64,000 nucleotides of DNA from Fratercula arctica (taxonomy: Eukaryota > Chordata > Aves > Charadriiformes > Alcidae): contig CANTUZ010000001.1 in NCBI GenBank assembly GCA_947846985.1, positions 181,922,955 through 181,986,954 of the forward strand. Reading direction: 5' to 3'. This document shows positions 49,801 through 62,297 of the stretch, one piece after another (position 1 is the first letter of the stretch; each line of letters begins with the position of its first letter). Both the position numbers and the translations under genes were made by a program. The notes beneath the pieces are model-generated. The model was not told where the DNA came from and ran no database searches. It saw nothing but the letters and a program-made list of their open reading frames with translations.

Positions 49801-52800
49801 TATACCTGCCCATCTAATCAGCTGTAACTCTTGCCTTTTCTTTAGTAATAGAATGCTCTAGAACTGACTGGAGTTGTATTTTGGTTGTCTTTGAGCACCA
49901 CCAAGCACTATATTGCCCCAGTCCTTAGTGACCATTGCTAGTTCCTTAATAGAACAAATATTGCTAGTAGTGTGAAGAATTAATGGCTATCCATTCTTTA
50001 GGAAAAAACTGTGTTTGAAAAAAAGCCAGTGCTCAAGGAAGGATGGACACTAGAAGGTCTCTCATCTTGAGATGCGTCGTGACCAGGAACAACAGTAACA
50101 ACCATTTCCCGCTGAGGGCAAGGACTGTTCTTTCTTACAGCTACTCTTTAAGTTTTAGCTACTCACGACAGTCAAAGAGGAGCAAGGTGAAACAACTTTA
50201 TCCATGTCAGAGGAGCAGCAGACACCACTAAGGACAACCCTCTGCGCACACCCAGGATGTCCTGGGAGCAAGTCCACCAGTTTTTCCATCAGGCAAATGT
50301 GAGGTTTCACATATCTCAGTGACACTCTGAGGTTCCTCTTTGTAACTCGCTCTCGCCTGTTGATTATCTATTTACAATTGCTGAAAACGCTGATTAAAAA
50401 AAGCTGCTCAAAAGTAAACGTTCTTCTATTTTGTTTCTAAGTTTCTCCAATTTTTGTAAGCCTTTACTCTTGCTTTACTGTCTCACTTGTCTCTGACCTT
50501 GGTTGAGCTAAATAGCTATCAGGTATTTCTTCTGGATGAGAAACACCAGTGTGAGCTTTTCCAGTAAATTCTTGAGTCTGGTAAGCCGCTAAATAAAGTG
50601 GTAATGTTACAGTATTGTGTACCTGTAAAAGACAAAGAAATAGGCCCCGGAGAAGGAGCTGTGTCTTGTTCCTTACATGAAACTTCCCTAAACCACCAGC
50701 AAGTCAGTCGTAATGGTTTTTCAAACTACTTCAGCGACACACTTTATGAAAGCCATTTCTGTGGTGAATAGGTTAAAATGAACATTCACTAATTACATGC
50801 AATACTTATATTTACAGATTTCTTGAGAGTACAGCTTGCTGTCAAGGGCAATCACTTATGACAGAGCAGTCAATCTTTCTGGCACCCTAGAAGACCAAAT
50901 ATCTGACTATGATGTGGAGAATAAAAATAAATTTTAAACACATTGCTATGTAATCATCTTCAACAATATGAGTACACACACACTAATGCACGTACCATTG
51001 CATTGTGGAATATGTACCCACATTGCATCTGAACAGTAATAGGAAACTTGGAGCATTTCAGGATTTGCAAAGACTGATAATGCCATTTGTACCTATTTGA
51101 GAACAGTAAACTCTACTTGGAGTTATGAAGTAATTTTGCATTAAGGCAACTATCTCCAGATAATTTCAGCTGCATTAAAAAGCATATTGTCCCTTTCTCT
51201 TTCCAAATACTCACATATATTAATTTTCTTGTTGCTTGATATCCAAATGGTGTTTTTTTAGTGTTGCCTGAACCCAAGAAGATAGATTTACAGTAAAATA
51301 CCTGAACAGATATTTTCCTCACCATGAGCTTTGCAACATAATAAAGATGGTGTCACAGAGATGAAGAGTATCTGGAGCAAGGGGATTACTATATGTCGCT
51401 CGCGAGATGGAAAGTAAATCAGCTGCCTCAACATTAGAAATGGATGACTGTGCAACTGTTCTGTTGTGAACAACATTCCTCCAGCTCGTACACGCTCTAA
51501 AGAGTTCTGAGAAAATGTGGGGCCGGTTACAAACAAAACTATGACCTTGCCCTTTGATATTAAGCATGACCTAGCATCAGGTCTGAGGCGGCAGGTTTGG
51601 ACCAACAGTCTCAGTTTGCAACTTTCAACCAACTTGTTTTGGTTTAGCTGTAACTATAAATCACGTGTGCTTGGGCAGGGTTCGACTTGCTGTGATTAAG
51701 GTAGTGAAACAGTAACAGTAATTTTCTATTGAAGAAAAAAACAGGATTATATGCTGCATTTGACTGATACTGAGAAAATTAATAGAGCTTAAGAAGATGA
51801 CAGGAAGTAAAAACAGCAGGTGCATACGGGACGCAGGGAGAAATGTGTCTCATAAATTTAAGTGTACAGTTTGCAAACAAGCCTGTGCAAATTCCCTTTC
51901 CTTTAAAATAATCAGTAATAACTCTTTTCCAAAATTATTTTCCTCCTCACAACTTGTGCTAATTAATATACCAATTTTAATTTATAAGGAAAGAAAAAGG
52001 AAACTGTGTGCAAAAATTTAAAGAAGACAACTTTGCAAAATGTGGCTATCTGCACTTCAGGTTTTGTTTCAGGGACAACAGTAATATGGAATATATTTGG
52101 TCTTCCCAGCTCCCTCTCTTGTTTTTTAGTTGAAGTTAAAATAATTTTCTGTGTCCTGAGTTTTATTTAGCCTGTTAACAGGATTAGCAGCAGCAGCAGC
52201 CTGTACTTGGGAATGAGTTGCCTTCATTTCCTGAAGGCAACATATCCTGTTACTGAACTCCTTCTCCACGCTCACCCCCTACCTCCAGTTTTATCTTCAA
52301 AAGCTGTGGTGTGGCCATTAGGCACATCTGTTCCAGAAGTAACAGCAGCTTGTTTGGTATCAGTTGGGGTGGCAGTACGAAACGCATACATTAGATTTGC
52401 ATAGCCATTATGTAAACACATCTGGGTAGCAAAAAAAGAATATAAGGAAACACATGAAGCTTAGGAGGAGCGTACGTAAAAATAAAATCAGCTTTGCTTG
52501 CCTATCAGTATCTCTGGGATGTGTTTTCAAACTTTCACCAATAATCTAGAATACAGGTGAAAATGGATATATGTTATATGGGTGTTTATTTTGTCCATTC
52601 TTTTTTGCATTATACACGCCGCCACATCAGTCTCTAATATTTATTGTGTGAATTAGATTGCCATTCACCAGGATAGGAGCTAGCACACAGCTAGCTCCCC
52701 TGTAGCCACGTACATTTAGGGGTCCTGAGCTTCACACTGAACCACACTCGGGGTGTTTCGGCCAGGTCCCACTCCAGAAGCCCGATGAGCCACTCACAGC

Positions 52801-55800
52801 TCGTCAGTACATCCTATAAAGCAGATGTCCATTCTCACACTGAAGTTCTTCAGAATACATAAGCCCTAACTGGTGCCAATGGCTGGCCTGATGACCTCTG
52901 AATACCTTTTCAGTGTTTGTCATGACCTACCTACTGTTTTCCATGAATCACAATAATTTTAATAACCATATGAGACAATTTCTCTTGACTCTTTCACCAG
53001 GTCAGGTAGTGAAACAGCAGAACACTAACTGAGCTGCTCTGATGAGGTGCATCCTCATCAAGTGGGAGCATCTCCCTTCGCCACCTGAAATTAAAACTCA
53101 ATGCAAACCACTACCTATTTCAACAGAATTTGAATAGAACGTCCCACCTTTCTGATAAAAATGGACGTGTGCATGAGATACAGACTGCCAAATTCAGTAA
53201 CCACAGACCCAGGAAACTATGTTTGACCACAGAACTAAACCAGCCAGCTCACAGTCCTCAGCAGCTTATAGTGGCCAGAGGGTTTTCCGCCTTACAGTGT
53301 CCCCTCAGAGACTGAGATGCTGAGCAGCAACTGGGTCTTCACCAACCATCTAGATAAGGAAAAAAGGATATGAACACAAAGGTGCCTCCCAGTTTAACAC
53401 AAGAGACTGATAAAGATAAAATGAGAGGTTCTCACACTAGTAGCGGTCCCATCTGAGGTGATTTCTGGTGAGTACAAACTCAGCACTGGATCATCACCTC
53501 AAAGCGATGTGCCGTGTGTTTTTATAAGTGTATTAAATTCTGACTGTATTATCCTATTATATTAAATACTTTCCCAATTTCTAAAAGAAGACATTCTTTA
53601 ATTACAAAACAATTTACTGAATCAGACACCAAACATATTCATCACACAAAAGCAAAATTATAGGAAAATCCTGTTGCTAAGAACCACTATAAGATCTTTG
53701 TCATAAGATACTGTTATTTCATTGTATTCTACACCATTTGACTAAAGGGACTTTCAGAAAAAGAAGAAAACAATAGTCTCCCTACGTAAGTACACATCTA
53801 CTAGTTTTATTATTCTCAGTAATAATAAGAGGCTATATAAAACTTGTGTGCTGCTTGGATTATTATACTCTATCTTCCATATAGACCACAGCATTACGTT
53901 CGTCATTCACTTCACTGCAGTTCAGTGACATGAAATATCCTCTTATTACAAAGAGTGTATGTCACTTAATAGTTGCAGAAATTATTTACTTAAGATCCCC
54001 CCTTCCCATCTGCCCTCCCCTCTCCAAAAACCCATTCATTTCCTTATCCCTTGGGGAAATGCTGCCAGTACTCTCTGTATATTACGCATACATAAATCAC
54101 ATGCCTTAAAGAATGAACAAAATCATAAACCCAAAAATATAACCTCCAATGTGAATAAAAATTAGGGAAGATAACTCTTCTCTACAGCTTCCTCTCTGAC
54201 CCCAACGCAAAAGCTCACTTCATGAGTGTGAGAGAGGAAAAATGCAATTTCAGCTTTTTATACCAAAGCAATATATCTGCCTTTGCCAAGCGTATGCAGA
54301 AAACATGAACTTCATCCTAAAAGGTTTTCAATGTTTAGAAACCTCCTGGGAGAAGTTGTCAAAAACACAGCGAACCAAGTTCTAATTGCACAAACTCACC
54401 CTGGTCTTGACAAACAACAGTTTGGTTTGAATTTCAAAACTGTTCCCATCAAAATCCTTGGGAGCAGAGAGAACGTTGTTAAGGTGTCTTTCTGAATCTC
54501 AAAGACAAAATCAGAGGCTGGTGGTGTGCCTTGAATGAATTAAAGTGTTCTCCTAGTGAGATTTGAATCTAAATATGGCAACTATGCTGATCACAAGGAA
54601 AGGCTGAATTACATTTTTTAAAAAATGACAGATGAGACAGGGTGGACAACCTGAAAAGGTCTGGAAATTCAGTGTAGATAAGAAACCATATATACAGCAC
54701 TTGGCAGAAGCTTATCCAAGCTAACAGACCCTTCTGAAGGATGCCCTCCTGCAACCTTCTGTTCAGTCTTTACTTTTGATCTGCAAGAAATCTCTTTTCT
54801 CCCTCTCTGCCAATGCTACTTTTGGAAGACAATTTGCTAATTTCCTTCCACAAAGAATTTTCTTTGGGGTCAATGGTTGTGCCCCATGATCCCCTCTTTT
54901 TGGAGCAGAAAACAGTCTCTTCCACTCTCTGTTGTTTCAGAAGTTTGGAACTCTTTCACATACCCACATAACCTTACATCTCCGTAATCTTTGCCACTAA
55001 CAATAGTACTTACGTGCTTTTCCCCTTACTGTATTTTATTCTGTAATTTTCTCCTTAACATCTACAAGTGGTAGACTTCATTCAGTAGTTAATATTTTTA
55101 ATTTTAAGAACTTTCCTGACAAAAGTTTTGGGAAATGACATGGTGCCTGCTCTCAGAGATGCTGTTACGAGGGCAGTAAGCAGATGCAGTAAGCTGCCTG
55201 TAGATAAATGCGTGGCTTCCAAACTTCCCAGGACGACTCCAAAACTTTTAATTACTGGCATCAATGAATCAAGGGAGCTATATTACAGCAGCTGAGTGAT
55301 TACTCTCTCAGTGTGATTAATAGACCAGGATGGGTTTTAAAGCAAGTTTCTGCACGTGTATATGCATGCAGAGGAGAGGGAGACGCACAAGTTTTGGAGG
55401 GAGTTTCAGTTTAACCATGGCTTCAGTTAAAGCCATCTAATGCAGGCAGTTACTGAAACTTTCTGGACAGGAAAATATAGAATTCAAGCATTATTTTCAA
55501 TTGTTTAAAGAAATGCTAAATCAATTTTCTCATCAGAGGAGCTGTTTTAGAGCAATTCTCCAAGTCAAGATAATGAATGAGCTGTTCTTTCACAGCATTC
55601 CTCAAGGAGGAATTATCCCAAATGATACGGTTACTTAATACGAACATTTATAAAGGGACAGTCATTATGCGAATTATGTATTTTACATAATTTATTTCAA
55701 CTTTCAGTTTATGCAGCACTTTTATCTTTTTTCATTCAGTGATAAAGAAGGCATCAATTATAATTCTCCTAGCATGTCTACAGAACAAATGTCTGCTAGT

Positions 55801-56771
55801 GAAGTTGCTGTGCTCATTCAAACATATAATTACACATCAGAAGGTCCTGAGCAATTTACATTTACCAAAATAATGAATAGATAAAAACTGCACACTTAAA
55901 TGTAGCTGTTTAGGTATGAGAAATGCACTACAAAATATATTTAGGAGCGTGCTGGTCTGCAGCAGTGCTACCTACCATGTGATGACTATTGGCCAGGCAT
56001 TTCTGCTGTTAAACATGTAAATCCACTTAGAATCCAGAGAACAATATTCTTGCTGCCATATTTTTAAAAGAAAACAGAGACTATTCCTTTCATGTCTCCT
56101 CAGACTCAGTACATTTTTACTGAGGTTTATCCAGTTTGCATGTGCTGCAAAGCATGCAACTATGCAAGAAATATGAGCAAACCAGATTATAATAGGCATT
56201 ACTACAGTTTAAAAGATTCTATAATCAGAGGTGGAGAGGTATAATGCAGGAAAGCAATTGAGAACCATGCTACAGGTTATTATTACAGCAGTGTACTATT
56301 TAGGAATTAAAGACTACTGGGCTATTGGTCTGCATCAGCATGCCTGACAGCAGAGGCTGGCCAAATGTTCCAGCCGGGACTAAAAGCAATTGCACTGCCT
56401 TCTACAGGCAAAAACTCAAAAGCTGAGTTATTAATAAAATAACATTTGCTAATGGACTTTGGCAAAGACCCTGCTAGACATTGCACGTGCTGAGGGGATC
56501 TGAGAGCTCCATCTCACAGTCTTTCAACTGGGAAGCACAGATATTCACAAAAGATAGACTTCCCTGATCTGGGCTACAAAAAACGCTGACCAGAACAGAA
56601 ACTTTTTTAATCATGGCTCAGGTGAGCATTATGGAAGAGCTACCTAATTGGCACTAATGACAACATTCTGCTTCCCTGAAAGTAACACCAAAAGCCTTCA
56701 CTGTTTTCCATGATGTAAAGTCAATTACCAATCACATATCTGATCTCTGAATGTCTTTTTTTATGAGTATG

Positions 56772-57917
56772 ATTCTTTCTTTTGCACTTACAAAACTACA
56801 CCTCAGGACTGAGAAGGGCGAAAGTCACCAGCATTTACCATACAGAGTTTTGTCGCTCGGTGGTTGGGAGGGGTCTGGAAGGAAGAACAGCCTCTGCCCT
56901 GTTCTGCACTGCTACATTTAAGTGTGCATAAGAATTTCTACCACAATGTGTTACCTTTAGAACTAGATCAATAAGGAAAATTGAGTTCATGTTCTCATTC
57001 TGACTTGAATGTTATACAAATCTATGATTTCCCCATAAAATATAATAATATTTTTATTTAATTTTCTCACATAACCTGCAGGCCCACCTAGCCTGTATGC
57101 CAGTATGGTTCTGTGTTACTTTACAGACATGGTTATCCCATCCCCAAGGGAATCTGTAGTTTTAACTACTATCTTTCAAGACTCTCGCTACTTTTCTGCA
57201 TTTCCAATAGCAATCTGTGTCTTATAAACTAAGAATACTGGTAATTGATAGAGTAAATAATTGCACTTGATTGATAATATTGTCCTGACAGGACAATACT
57301 CGGCAATACTCACTGAGGCATTCTTTATAGAAGAAACATCATTAACTGTGTATATTTCCATTGGGGGACACTGTGGAAATTTATTGACCAGCTCTGTATG
57401 GGGAATGAAAACTTCGTTTTTCAGATCTGTTCGAGTGTTCAAAGTTGCTTGTATTTACAAGTGCTATGTAAAGGAAAAGCAAGAGTATTATATTAATTTA
57501 AAATGAAAAAAATGAAAAAAAATGAAATTAAAATAAAAAAAATAAATTAAAAATGAATATGAAAATGAGGTTGAGAAATGATTACATGGAAGTGGCTGTC
57601 TAATACCTCTGCCAAGACTCTGAGCATTATCAGTATGAACCGGGCATTTTGCCTGCAAATTAATACAGTTGTGTCAAGTTGGAGCCACTGTCTGTGTGAA
57701 GGCTAAAAATGGAGCCAGGATGCTGGAGCACAGTCCTGTAGAGCTGGGAAAAGCCTCACCACTGTCAATATGAAATTCAGCAGGTGAAGGGGCAGGGGCT
57801 GTTCTTCCTTCCAGACCCCTCCCAACCACCGAGCGACAAACCTCTGTATGAGAAATGCCGGTGATTTTTGCCCTTCTCAGTCCTGAGGTGTAGTTTTGTA
57901 AGTGCAAAAGAAAGAAA
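56772..57917. repeat. Long inverted repeat (~128-bp arms, ~890-bp spacer)
   Basis: The left arm (about 56772-56900) is the reverse complement of the right arm (about 57790-57917), with only about 8-9 differences by eye. Shared blocks include TTTGCACTTACAAAACTACA, CCTCAGGACTGAGAAGGGC and GTCGCTCGGTGGTTGGGAGG. The spacer contains an A-rich low-complexity run at 57499-57568. No transposase-like frame and no obvious target-site duplication were seen. Confidence 0.93.
57499..57568 (+). repeat. A-rich low-complexity run
   Basis: Irregular repeats of AAAATGA/AATAAA-like units over about 70 bases, located in the spacer of the inverted repeat at 56772-57917. Confidence 0.9.
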
Positions 57918-59702
57918 TGCAACAAACTGTTTTGCACTATGAGAAGAGAGCCTTTTGGGGTTTATTTTGCTAGAGGAACTCGTACAACCCATACCACAAG
58001 AACACCCCATTCTGTGGCAGGTGCCATCTAGAACAAAGACGGAAATCACAGGGCTGTTGCTTACTGTTAAAATCTGCCTGTGTACAAAATACTGACTTCA
58101 TTTTCAAACTTTTCCAAATTTAACTGCTTGGGTTGAACAGAGCCCATGCCAGGTGTCTGCCTCAGGCTGTTTTTTTTCTGTTCATTCTATGTTTCTGTTT
58201 TAGGGTTTTGACATTTTCAACTAGCACCATTCAAACACTTCTGAGAGCAAGACCAAAGAGAAAATAAGCTGCTTTGCTTTTTAGAAATGCCTTGTGCTTT
58301 GAAGTAGAGACATACAGTTTAGCAAGGGAGTAACTTTGTGTCAGAGATGTGCCTTTTGCTTCCCTGTAAATATTTGCCCCAAACCGGAAGAGTTTAAGGT
58401 GCCCTTGAATGTCAATAATTTTTGTATTTGCAAGAATTTAGCTAAAGGTTCAGAAACAAGTATCGTCACAAACTGTGCATCACTTTGCATGCCAGAGTGT
58501 CTCTCAGCTCCTAGAGCTCATTAGACTATGGAACTGCCACACTCAGAAGAGAGACACAGCATCCTCCATCCCCCCTCTGCCTCCCATCCCTGTGGCTGCT
58601 GCTGGCAGGACTCTGAGCTGCTCTCAAAGAGGGACTGAGCCAGCCCAGCCCAGCAACCGAGGGATGGAGACCCAGCTTTCCTGCAATTACTCAGCCCCAG
58701 TACTCTGCATGCAGATGGAGCCAGGTACCAGGAGCTGAGGGGAGATGGGGGCAGGTGAGGTCCGAGCTCCAGATTTGAGTCTAACAGGGACACAGTGGCC
58801 CAAGCCCTGTCCTCTTTCCTCCCCAGCAGCCCCCTCTAAGAGGCCGAGCAGAAGACTTGGCATATATGTGCGCAGCCACAGAGTTAAATGAAGGCTGTGT
58901 CCATATGGGCCACACTGTGAAGGGGAATGAGAGCAGAGAGAAAAAGGTTTGACAGGAAAATCGGAATAGGATACACAAAGGGAGTGGGAGGATGGGAGAG
59001 ACTTGAATCAGGGCAAGAGGGTGGGGTGTTAGAAAGGATGGTGGGGATGGGAACAGGAGGTTGGGACTGGCTGGCTACGGAAAAGGGCCTGACCTGAGGA
59101 GAGAGTAAAGGGAGAAATGGAGATACTTTGATTTGGACAGCAGGCTTGGGGTGGATGATTAGGATTCACTGGATGTAGAGACTAGAAAGGAGAGATTTAA
59201 AGACTGAAAAGTGGAATTGGATAAAAGTAATCAGATAAGTCATAGAACCAGGGATGAGGAAGAATCAGGATGGGGGCAGAGAGGGAGATGGGAAGAGAGG
59301 GTTTGGAAGTGACAGGCAGGAGAAAGCCAAGTTTGGGGAAATGGTCAGAAAGTGTCAGTGCCTCTTTGGCTCTGGAGTTTGGATTGGTCACCATGACTCC
59401 AATTATCACCACCCTCTGCTGTTAACGTGAAGTCCAGAGGCAAAGTACGTATCTCCTCCTCCTCCTGAAGTGGCTCACAGAAAGAAAAAACACACGCTGC
59501 TATTAGCAGGTAGCTCACATGGCAAACATCTGTGCAGGGGAGCTAACAGTTCCAGTACCTTGGTAAGACACATCAGATTCATGTGGCAGACTTTTGATTT
59601 AGAGGTTTCTAGCTTTTGGTAAGGACTAAAGGAATTATGCACACAAACAGGCCTGCATCACAGGAACTGTCTGAAGGTTTCAATGGTGAAGACTCATGAA
59701 CT

Positions 59703-59870
59703 AGGAGATGTCAGGCTAAAGTTATCTGTATGATGGGTGTATGCAGGAGATGTCAGGCTAAAGTTATCTGTATGATGGGTGTATGCAGGAGATGTCAGGC
59801 TAAAGTTATCTGTATGATGGGTGTATGCAGGAGATGTCAGGCTAAAGTTATCTGTATCACGTGTGTATGC
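59703..59870 (+). repeat. 42-bp minisatellite, four copies
   Basis: Four head-to-tail units beginning AGGAGATGTCAGGCTAAAGT start at 59703, 59745, 59787 and 59829. The first three are identical and the fourth differs near its end (ATCACGTG instead of ATGATGGG). The unit is a multiple of three, so an open frame of 14-residue repeats (MGVCRRCQAKVICM) passes through it. The frame has no other support as a protein. Confidence 0.97.
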
Positions 59871-60207
59871 ATGCTACAATCCTTACACATTTACGTGATC
59901 ACACACTGTTTGTTCCAGAGGAGACAACTCTTTTTCTTTAAAGAGGATCTAACTTGTGATTGTGAGGTGGGAATATATAGCGACAGAGACCCCTGAAGTT
60001 CTCCCGCATTCTGCTGGGAGGTCTGTGGGAAGAAGGCTGTAAATGCAAGAGACCGCAGCAGGTGTGGAAACATTTACCTCTTGTTACGGGGGTCACTGCT
60101 GCCAGGAGAAACCGAATTCAGCCAACTCTGCTGTGACACATCTGTGAGATTTTTGAAGTGAATTTCTAAAACCAAACTATTCCCAGGCAGTTATAAATTG
60201 TGCCGCC

Positions 60208-60222
60208 TTTTTTTTTTTTTTT
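60208..60222 (+). repeat. Poly-T run (15 T)
   Basis: Uninterrupted run of 15 T followed by CCCC. Simple homopolymer. Confidence 0.9.
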
Positions 60223-62235
60223 CCCCTGTGTGATTGCCTCAATATCCCACCTAAGCTTAGATTTGTTCAAATGACAAGTGCCCATGGCTGGTATTGAAAT
60301 CAATGAGAGCTGGACCCGAATATATCACCACTGGGGAAAAGAGGAAGGGCTGACAAAATATCCCTAGGGATAGCAAGAGTCTTTAGTGCATAGTACTCCC
60401 TAGATAGGACTGCTCTGTAGTCCTTTAAGATCAGTGTAAAAAGTAACCATTTTTTTAAATAGAGCTAAATATATGACACCGTTATAGCCATCATGCAAAA
60501 CAACCAAAGAAACTGCTTTTACAACTGTTTGAATTCTTCAAGGGAAATAGAGCTGTCTGTATAATAATAAATAAGATTACATCAAGTAAATATGTGGCTG
60601 TGTCTCCTCCTAATGAAATAATATGCCAGACCCTCCTCCCCCAATTAGCTAACCACTCAGCTAAAAGATGGGTAATAATATAAATCTTCATAATAATGCC
60701 CTCAGACATCTCAAATTAGGGACCCTTTGATTGTAACTTCTTTGTGTCTCAGTATAAAATGTGGACAATAATGGACAATAATAGTCCTATTTTGAAGGCT
60801 ATTGTGAAGATAAATACATTAATGCTTGAAAAGCCCTTAGGAAGTACAGCGATAAGTGTCACAAAAAAGCTGATGAAGAAATGAATGATTTCATCTTCAT
60901 ATCAAGGTTTCAATAGTGTGCACTAAGTAAGGCCTGGGGCCACACGCTGCACAAAAAGGGTAAACCAAAATATTGAATAGCTTCTCATTAAGTGAACACC
61001 ATTCATCCAGTGCAGGAAGTGAGACAGAGGTCCTGTGGAAAAATGGGATGTGAATAGATAATTAAAGATTGTATCATAACGCACACACACCACACACAAT
61101 AGGGGTGAAAAGTTTATACCAGTGACCTTAATTCTGGCATCTCCTAACTTCTGAATGCACGACTCTGCAGCCTCAGTAGTGTTGTCTCATTTTTAACACC
61201 ATTTTCCATGTGTAACTGTAATTGTGTTGCTTAAATCGGCATCTACTCATTTCTGATGCTAGGCTTGTTTGTTTGATGCTTTTCTTTCTCTCATCCTCTG
61301 TATTTGGAACACTTTGTCCAGATATGCAAATCTTTGCAGCCTGACCTTGAGAAATAGTAGAGTTTGTATAATTTAGATTAGCGCAGTAATTGTTTGGCCC
61401 AGACGCCAGAAACATCCCCAAGGGTATTTAACATTCATTCAGAAGATGTAGCTGTTGCTTCGCAACTTAAGGTCAGGACAAAAGTACCAACTTGCAGGCA
61501 AGAGAATCGGCTGCAGCTCTCGTCTGGGAGGCAGCAGCCGCAGGTGGCCGATGCGGCAGTCTGCAGAAACCAGCCTGAATCAGGGCCATTCAAAAACTAC
61601 TCTTTCCCACATGAGACGGGACAACAAACAGGCCCTCTGGCTTCCTCTAACACCGACTGCCTGATAAAGCAGATCACTCAATCACTTCCTTTTCTGCCAC
61701 CTACTCCTAAATAGAGTGCGTGCCGTACATGGGGTCGCTGCTGCTGTTGAGGGTTGTTTGTGTCCCCACTTCGGGCATACGGTTCTGGAGTGAAATGAAA
61801 TTTCACTATAAACCTAATGCGTGCTACCCACTGTACATAGTCAAGCCCAAAGACCACCTGAGAGAAACTAAAAACAAAGAGCCGTCCAAGAAGGATTATA
61901 GGATTATATCCTTAAATCCATTGTGAGATACATTAGAGAGAGATGTACACCATTTTCTCATTTTCATCTACAGGCGATAAAATGGATTACCTAGACACAA
62001 GTTTCCGTCATTTAGTTCCTTGTGTGGTACCCGATATGGGAAACAACATCATAGCAGAGCTCATTGAAAACTGATGGAGAGGGAAATCGAAGCTGGGTTT
62101 GTATGAAAGTAAGAGCTAGAATATCTCTCCTGAAAGATGAGATAAAATCACAGCCCCAAATGACCAGAACCAGCTAGAATATCTACAGTGAAGTATTCTG
62201 GATTACTGTATCACATAATTACATAACCCCCATAA

Positions 62236-62297
62236 TTGGGGGCTGGAACTAGATGATCTTTGAGCTCCCTTCCAATGCGAACCATTCTATGATTCTA
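62236..62297 (+). mobile_element. CR1 3' tail fragment
   Basis: GGGGGCTGGAACTAGATGAT, then CTCCCTTCCAATGCGAACC and ATTCTATGATTCTAA. This is the terminal piece of a CR1 copy whose body has been lost. Confidence 0.88.

Noticed and set aside
59730..59996. Cys-rich repeat protein with 14-residue units
   Set aside because: The frame is only a by-product of a 42-bp minisatellite whose unit length is divisible by three.
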